Assembly (NCBI GenBank): GCA_021791345.1
Contig: JAJYWT010000099.1
Coordinates: forward strand, 1 to 34,422
Source of the DNA: a bacterium
Lineage (GTDB): Bacteria > Chloroflexota > Dormibacteria > UBA8260 > Bog-877
Reading direction: 5' to 3'
DNA length: 34,422 nucleotides
This document shows, piece by piece, positions 32,322 to 34,422 of the stretch. A program made the position numbers and the translations under genes. Positions within the stretch are counted from its first letter, which is position 1; each line of letters starts with the position of its first letter. A model generated the notes under the pieces. The model was given only the letters and a program-made list of their open reading frames with translations, ran no database searches and was not told the origin of the DNA.

Positions 32322-32967
32322 GCCAGCTGCAGCTGAGAGGGTGGGATGGTACCGGCCGCCGACGGGGCCCGTGCCCGATTTCGCACGCCTGAGCCGGGAC
32401 ACCATCGAGCGACTGGCCCGGATCACGTCGGTTACCAGCGAAGTGAGCGACATCCTCGACGGCATGGGATTCGTCACGGCCGTCGATGCCGGTGCCGTCC
32501 TCCATCGTCTGGGTCCGCAGACCCTGGTCGGGCACGCCCTGACGCTGGCCTATCTGCCGGAGCAGGATTCATCCGGTTCCCCGGCGGGTCGCCTGGCTCA
32601 CCACACCGCCGCTGCGATGGCCGTGCACGCCGACGTGCTGGTGGTGTCGTCTCCGCCCCGGCAAGACTGGTCGGTCCTCGGGGGCGACGGGGCCAGGGCG
32701 CTGGCCGCCGCGGGCGTGAGCGGCGCGATCGTGGACGGGGGAATCCGCGACCTGGACGAGCTGGTCGGCTCGGGGCTTGCGGTCTGGTCGCGAGCCTTCG
32801 GTCCGCGGCGGGGGGTGGGCCGGCTGGAGGCCTCCGCGATCAACTCGCCGATCTGCTGCGGTGGAGTCCAGGTACGGCCCGGGGATCTGGTGGTCGCAGA
32901 CGTCTCGGGGGTTGTATTTATCCCCGTCGCCGCGGTTTCGAAGGTGGTGGCGCAGCTGCTCGGATGA
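32308..32967 (+). CDS. RraA-like aldolase/decarboxylase
   Basis: A 219-residue member of the RraA/4-hydroxy-4-methyl-2-oxoglutarate-aldolase family, overlapping the M19 gene by 14 bases. The family core GAIVDGGIRDLDEL carries the Arg-Asp pair that binds the keto-acid and metal, and the C-terminal GGVQVRPGDLVVADVSGVVFIP is typical. Enzymes of this family split pyruvate from 4-hydroxy-2-oxo acids or decarboxylate oxaloacetate; bacterial RraA itself regulates RNase E but is shorter. In this operon an aldolase role on a keto-acid intermediate is more likely. GGAGGAGG at 32288-32295 is 12 bases before the GTG; a GTG six bases later is also possible. Confidence 0.87.
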   Translation: MRVAEPAAAERVGWYRPPTGPVPDFARLSRDTIERLARITSVTSEVSDILDGMGFVTAVDAGAVLHRLGPQTLVGHALTLAYLPEQDSSGSPAGRLAHHTAAAMAVHADVLVVSSPPRQDWSVLGGDGARALAAAGVSGAIVDGGIRDLDELVGSGLAVWSRAFGPRRGVGRLEASAINSPICCGGVQVRPGDLVVADVSGVVFIPVAAVSKVVAQLLG

Positions 32968-33046
32968 CCATGGGATGGGAACTTTGGCCGTGCTCGTATC
33001 CCCGCCACGGTGCGGGCGGCTGCCCCGACGGCTGGCGGGGCGCGTC

Positions 33047-33052
33047 TACAAT
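33047..33052 (+). promoter_or_regulatory. Possible -10 before the second SDR
   Basis: TACAAT, the same hexamer as upstream of the fourth binding protein, lies in the 150-base gap after the RraA gene. A -35 is not evident. If real, it separates the SDR and M20 genes from the upstream operon. Confidence 0.3.
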
Positions 33053-33117
33053 CCTGGGCCGGGGTGAGCGGCGGGCGACGGGACACGGCCTTAATTCAAT
33101 AGATGGGAGGGCGCACA

Positions 33118-33816
33118 GTGAGTGTGGATGAGCCCAAGGTGGCGGTGGTGACCGGGGTCGCCCACGGCATCGGAGCCGCGATCGCGGCCGGGCTGAGCGC
33201 CGACGGGATGGTGGTCCATGGCATCGACAAAGATCAGGTCGACGTCACCGACTCCGCCCAGGTCGCTCGGTTCTTCCGATCGCTCCCCAGGGTCGACGTC
33301 CTCGTGAACAACGCCGGTGGCGTCTGTGGGCAGACCTTCGCCCCCCTGGAGGAGATCACGGACGAGCAGTGGCATGCGGTGGTCGACGCGAATCTGACGG
33401 GCGCCTTTCACTGCACCCGGGCGGTGGTGCCCGGGATGAAGCTGAGAGGCTGGGGACGGATCGTCAACATCTCCTCCGGAGCGGGCCGGAGCATCAGCCT
33501 GACGGGGATCCAGGCCTACGCCTCGGCCAAGGCGGGGCAGATCGGCTTCACCCGCCAGATGGCGCACGAGTTGGGGCGCTTCGGAATCACGGTCAACTGC
33601 ATCGCCCCGGGCTTCATCCTTTCGAATCCCACCAGCCAGGCGCAGTGGGACAGCTACGGAGAGCAGGGCCAGGCCCGAGTGCTCGAGGGTATCGCGGTCG
33701 GGCACCTGGGCAGGGCCGAGGACATCGCCCATGGAGTTCGCTTCTTCTGCGCCGAGGAGTCCTCCTGGATTACCGGCCAGACGCTCTCGATCGATGGCGG
33801 CAGTGCTCTCTTTTAG
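33118..33816 (+). CDS. Short-chain dehydrogenase/reductase (second)
   Basis: A 232-residue SDR. GGGAGG at 33105-33110, 7 bases before the GTG at 33118, chooses this start over the in-frame ATG at 33103. TGVAHGIG is at residues 12-19; NNAGG follows; then a Ser in NISSGAG and the catalytic Y134 and K138 in YASAK. IDGGSALF ends the protein. The segment between the second strand and the fourth is shorter than usual (GIDKDQVDVTDSAQV), so the cofactor pocket may be trimmed. The Asp after the second strand favours NAD. It overlaps the M20 gene by 23 bases. Its substrate is unknown; with the RraA protein and alcohol dehydrogenase it could act on hydroxy- or keto-acid products. Confidence 0.9.
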   Translation: MSVDEPKVAVVTGVAHGIGAAIAAGLSADGMVVHGIDKDQVDVTDSAQVARFFRSLPRVDVLVNNAGGVCGQTFAPLEEITDEQWHAVVDANLTGAFHCTRAVVPGMKLRGWGRIVNISSGAGRSISLTGIQAYASAKAGQIGFTRQMAHELGRFGITVNCIAPGFILSNPTSQAQWDSYGEQGQARVLEGIAVGHLGRAEDIAHGVRFFCAEESSWITGQTLSIDGGSALF

Positions 33817-34422
33817 CTCCGACCCCCAGGCCTACCTGCCCGAGCTCGCCGAGTATGTGGCGATCCCCAGCGTGAGCCGGGACGCGGATCCAAAGACCAT
33901 GAGGCAGGCCGCGGAGTGGCTGGCGTCCCAGCTGGCTGCGGTCAACGGGAGGGTGGAGGCTGGCACCGGACATCCGGTGGTGGTGGGGGAGTGGCTGGAG
34001 CGGTCGTCGGCACCGACCGTGCTCATCTATGGCCACTACGACGTCCAGCCCACCGGCGATCTCCGAGAGTGGCTGTCGCCGCCGTTTGCACTCACCAGGG
34101 AGGGCGAGGTGGTGCGCGGCCGCGGCGTCTCCGATGACAAGGGGCCGGTCTACATGGTCCTCAAGGTGGTGCAGGCCTTCCTGGAGCAGGAGGGTCGGTT
34201 GCCCCTCAACGTCCGTTTCCTGATCGAGGGGGAGGAGGAGATCGGGAGCCCCAACCTGGCGGAGTTCGTCCGGGACCGGGCCGGGGATCTCCGCGCCTCC
34301 CTGGTGGTCTCCGCGGACGGCGCGATGTGGCGGCCCAACGAGCCATCGATCTCCTTGGGGTCCAAGGGGCTGGTCGGCCTCACCGTGGAGGTGACGGGGG
34401 CCACCGAGGACCTGCACTCGGG
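33794..34422 (+). CDS. M20-family metallopeptidase (5' part, runs off the window)
   Basis: The frame is open from the ATG at 33794 to the window end, about 209 residues, and overlaps the end of the SDR by 23 bases; a GTG at 33803 is an alternative start. It matches the dipeptidase branch of M20 (CNDP/ArgE/DapE-like). LIYGHYDVQP supplies zinc ligand H81 and D83; GRGVSDDKGP supplies the bridging Asp D115; EGEEEIGS (from about residue 145) supplies the catalytic and metal Glu pair. LGSKGLVGLTVEV begins the lid domain, and the visible part ends at LHSG. The missing C-terminus should hold the last zinc ligand. It likely cleaves dipeptides or acyl-amino acids in the cytoplasm, adding a further peptide hydrolase to this region. 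Confidence 0.9.
   Translation, partial: MAAVLSFSSDPQAYLPELAEYVAIPSVSRDADPKTMRQAAEWLASQLAAVNGRVEAGTGHPVVVGEWLERSSAPTVLIYGHYDVQPTGDLREWLSPPFALTREGEVVRGRGVSDDKGPVYMVLKVVQAFLEQEGRLPLNVRFLIEGEEEIGSPNLAEFVRDRAGDLRASLVVSADGAMWRPNEPSISLGSKGLVGLTVEVTGATEDLHS

Noticed and set aside
1..34422. tRNA, rRNA, CRISPR arrays, transposases or attachment sites
   Set aside because: I found no cloverleaf-like sequence, rRNA segments, regular repeat-spacer pattern or transposase/integrase motifs. The repeated blocks at 15-26 kb are paralogous coding sequence.

Overview
This window comes from a high-GC bacterial chromosome. Every supported gene lies on the + strand, and many are joined by ATGA, GTGA or TTGA overlaps. 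The rplU-rpmA-obgE-nadD-rsfS block, a flavin/F420-type LLM oxidoreductase, many lipobox lipoproteins and leaderless-looking promoters suggest a soil-type lineage of the Chloroflexota/Dormibacterota or Actinomycetota kind. That placement is an inference; there is no rRNA or other decisive marker here.

Region 1 (1-15360) is mostly housekeeping: the tail of an unknown gene, metE, valS, a four-gene run of membrane proteins (5142-9452), maf, a DUF11-like lipoprotein, rplU, rpmA, obgE, nadD, rsfS and an LLM-class oxidoreductase. The membrane run resembles a reduced, orphan membrane arm of a complex I/group-4-hydrogenase-type machine. Its antiporter-like subunits appear to have lost the usual proton-channel Glu and Lys, and no hydrophilic redox subunit is nearby.

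Region 2 (15433-26232) holds four paralogous family-5 (oligopeptide-type) solute-binding lipoproteins of about 650 residues with no ABC permease or ATPase in view. The first has one in-frame TGA exactly where the other three have a conserved Trp codon; the remaining 458 codons are intact. The third is followed by an aspartylglucosaminidase-like Ntn hydrolase and an SDR. Promoters differ: the first and fourth look leaderless (TAG-G/C-GT six bases before ATG), while the third has a textbook TTGACT-17-TAGAAT promoter and a strong ribosome binding site.

Region 3 (26393-34422, running off the end) is a catabolic cluster: an amidohydrolase, a natural fusion of a ketopantoate-reductase-like dehydrogenase with an amidase-signature hydrolase, a zinc-dependent alcohol dehydrogenase, an M19 dipeptidase-like protein, an RraA-like aldolase/decarboxylase, a second SDR and the start of an M20 peptidase. 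Taken with the binding proteins, the region looks like a system for capturing peptide-like or amide compounds, cleaving them and oxidising or reducing the products. The substrate cannot be read from the sequence. The best candidates for something undescribed are the dehydrogenase-amidase fusion operon, the permease-less binding-protein array with its Trp-to-stop change, and the degenerate complex-I-like membrane operon.
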